DNA from: Pseudomonadota bacterium | Lineage (GTDB): Bacteria > Pseudomonadota > Alphaproteobacteria > Kiloniellales > J153 | Direction of reading: 5' to 3' | Length of the DNA: 6,866 nucleotides | Assembly (NCBI GenBank): GCA_022572105.1 | Contig: JACZWN010000181.1 | Coordinates: 1-6,866, forward strand | Shown here: one piece after another, positions 5,653-6,866 of the stretch | Layout: every line of letters starts with the position of its first letter | Position numbering within the stretch: the first letter of the stretch is position 1 | Translations under genes and position numbers: made by a program | The notes under the pieces: generated by a model | Seen by the model: the letters and a program-made list of their open reading frames with translations, nothing else | Databases searched by the model: none | What the model was told of the DNA's origin: nothing

Positions 5653-6109
5653 ATGAACCGCGAGGTGATCGTCACCCGCGCCGTGACCGGCGCCGGGGAC
5701 ACGGTGGGCAAGCACCCCGCGATCCGGGTGACACCGGAACAGATCGCGCAAGCCGCCATCGAGGCCGCCGAGGCCGGGGCGGCGATCGCCCACTGTCACG
5801 TGCGCGAACCCGACAGCGGCGCGCCGGCCGATACCGCGGCCATGAAAACGATGGTCGACACGCTGCCGGAGAGGGCGGTCTGGGCCGGGTTCGGGATCTC
5901 GGCCATGGAGATGCCCATGGTGGCCCAGGCGACGATTCTGGGCGGGCATGCGCGTCGGCCTCGAGGACAACCTCTACCTCGAGCGCGGCGTGTTCGCCGG
6001 CAACGCGCGGTTGGTGGAGAAGGCGGTGAAGATCATCGCGCTCATGGGCGCGCGCGTTCTCACGCCGGCCGAGGCGCGCGGGAAACTGGGCCTCGAGGCC
6101 CGCGATTAG
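5653..6109 (+). pseudogene. Broken BKACE / DUF849 beta-keto acid cleavage enzyme gene (internal deletion plus frameshift)
   Basis: ATG at 5653 with GAGG seven bases upstream begins MNREVIVTRAVTGAGDTVGKH, a typical BKACE N-terminus. It continues to the zinc-binding HxH motif (HCHVREP, His47 and His49). After residue 56 it jumps to sequence that in intact family members lies far downstream (APADTAAMKTMVDTLPERAV, then WAGFGISAMEMPMVAQA). Then after GGH at 5947-5949 the frame shifts: VGLEDNLYLERG and the end LTPAEARGKLGL continue at +2, to a TAG at 6107-6109. Both frames together give about 150 residues, against roughly 300 for the family. About half the TIM-barrel is therefore missing, and activity is not possible. 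Intact relatives condense or cleave beta-keto acids with acetyl-CoA, for example betainyl-CoA thiolase in carnitine degradation. Identity is sure; the substrate is not. Confidence 0.88.
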
Positions 6110-6154
6110 GTCATACCGAGATGCCGCGGCGAGGACCCGCCATGGCGAGACCCG

Positions 6155-6184
6155 ACCCTTGGATGCCGTACCCTTGGATGCCGC
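6155..6184. repeat. 15-bp tandem duplication between BKACE remnant and SDR gene
   Basis: ACCCTTGGATGCCG at 6155-6168 recurs at 6170-6183, a 15-base period with only the last base differing. It lies in the 86-base gap between two convergent genes, and no gene covers it. It looks like a small slippage duplication. Confidence 0.8.
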
Positions 6185-6195
6185 GCGAGGCCGGC

Positions 6196-6866
6196 TCAAC
6201 CGGCCAGCGACTCGGTGTTGCCGTCGACGGTCATCGCCTGTCCCGTGATTTTGGCGCCGACGTTGGAGCAAAGGAACAGCACCATCTGGGCGATGTCCGC
6301 GGCGTCGATGAAGCAGCGCAGCGAGGTTTGGCGCAGATAAGCGTCCCGAACCTCCGTTTCGCTCAGTCCCCGGGCGGCCGCCTCGGCGGCGATCACCCGG
6401 TCCATGCGAGGCCCCTCGATCGAGCCGGGGCAGACGGCGTTGGCGCGAATGCCCCAGGGGCCGAGTTCGATCGCCAAGGTCTTGGTCAGGCCGATCAGGG
6501 CCCATTTGGACGCGACGTAAGGCGCGCGCAAGGGATAGCCGAACAGCCCGGCGGTCGAGGCGATGTTGACGATCGATCCGGCGCGCGCCTGTTTCATCAC
6601 CGGAATGGCGCGGCGCAGGCAGTGGAACGCGCCGTCCAGGTTGACCGCCAGGGTCTGGCGCCAGGCCGCTGGGTCGCAGTCCTCGACCGCGCCGGTCGGA
6701 CCCGCGATGCCGGCGTTGTTGACCAGCACGTCGAGGCCGCCGAGCCCGGCGAGCGCCTCGTCGAACAGGCGCGCGACCTGCGCGGGGTCGGCCACGTCGG
6801 CCAGGCTGCGGCCGATCCGCGGCGCCGCGCGGCCGAGATCGGCCAGGCGGTCGGCGTCGACGTCGC
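6196..6866 (-). CDS. Short-chain dehydrogenase/reductase (classical SDR), N-terminus outside window
   Basis: The frame is open to the window edge and ends at TGA 6198-6196, giving 222 visible residues. About 30-35 residues, including the glycine-rich nucleotide-binding turn, are cut off. Visible family motifs in window numbering are NNAG (49-52), a catalytic serine in NIAST (103), and the YVASK active site (Tyr116, Lys120) 13 residues later, which is the usual Ser-Tyr spacing. NAVCPG follows, and the typical end GQAMTVDGNTESLAG closes the protein. The first visible residues, DVDADRL, place an Asp where the second strand ends, which usually favours NAD(H) over NADP(H). It is a cytosolic oxidoreductase, usually tetrameric; the substrate cannot be predicted. 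It converges on the BKACE remnant, and both may belong to a former catabolic segment. Confidence 0.93.
   Translation of the reverse strand, partial: DVDADRLADLGRAAPRIGRSLADVADPAQVARLFDEALAGLGGLDVLVNNAGIAGPTGAVEDCDPAAWRQTLAVNLDGAFHCLRRAIPVMKQARAGSIVNIASTAGLFGYPLRAPYVASKWALIGLTKTLAIELGPWGIRANAVCPGSIEGPRMDRVIAAEAAARGLSETEVRDAYLRQTSLRCFIDAADIAQMVLFLCSNVGAKITGQAMTVDGNTESLAG

Noticed and set aside
1..6866. CRISPR arrays, tRNA or rRNA genes, insertion sequences
   Set aside because: No regularly spaced repeats, no cloverleaf or rRNA-like stretches, and no transposase or terminal inverted repeats were seen.

Overview
The window is GC-rich and carries alphaproteobacterial hallmarks: a small ParA with a ribbon-helix-helix partner, a PAS_5-type domain protein, and a TPR/SPOR lipoprotein. 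A Rhodospirillales-like alphaproteobacterium is my best guess. This rests on protein style only; no rRNA or marker gene is present.

Layout, left to right. (1) 1-386, plus: the C-terminal end of what is probably a large polytopic membrane protein of the GT-C/glycosyltransferase-39 kind. It converges on (2) 460-1236, minus: an unrecognised coiled-coil protein that most likely uses a TTG start and has a methionine-centred hexapeptide repeat near its N-terminus. (3) 1422-2963, minus: an outer-membrane-type lipoprotein with TadD-like TPRs, a long Pro/Ala/Glu-rich linker and a C-terminal SPOR domain, followed by a GC-rich hairpin. (4) 3094-4933, minus: a tightly packed three-gene operon of ParA ATPase, a ribbon-helix-helix protein with disordered tails, and a PAS_5-like protein. 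Junctions overlap by 4 and 1 bases. (5) 4934-5652: about 720 bases with no convincing gene. It contains a sharply bounded AT-rich island (5101-5220, 29 G+C of 120) with a good minus-strand promoter, palindromes, a direct repeat and one exact TTAA-N7-TTAA (CtrA-type) site. (6) 5653-6109, plus: a decayed BKACE (beta-keto acid cleavage enzyme, DUF849) gene that has lost its middle and carries a 2-base frameshift. (7) 6196-6866, minus: a short-chain dehydrogenase/reductase, cut by the window edge.

How it fits together. The most interesting unit is the ParA/RHH/PAS_5 operon plus its AT-rich upstream island. The ATPase and RHH pair resembles ParF/ParG-type partition or protein-positioning modules. 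The island is where an autoregulatory operator or centromere-like site would lie, and the third gene adds a possible sensory or protein-interaction domain. The TPR-SPOR lipoprotein lies downstream on the same strand and suggests a cell-envelope or septal peptidoglycan role, but no functional link to the ParA operon is shown. The BKACE remnant and the SDR look like leftovers of a catabolic segment (carnitine or beta-keto acid type), unrelated to the rest.
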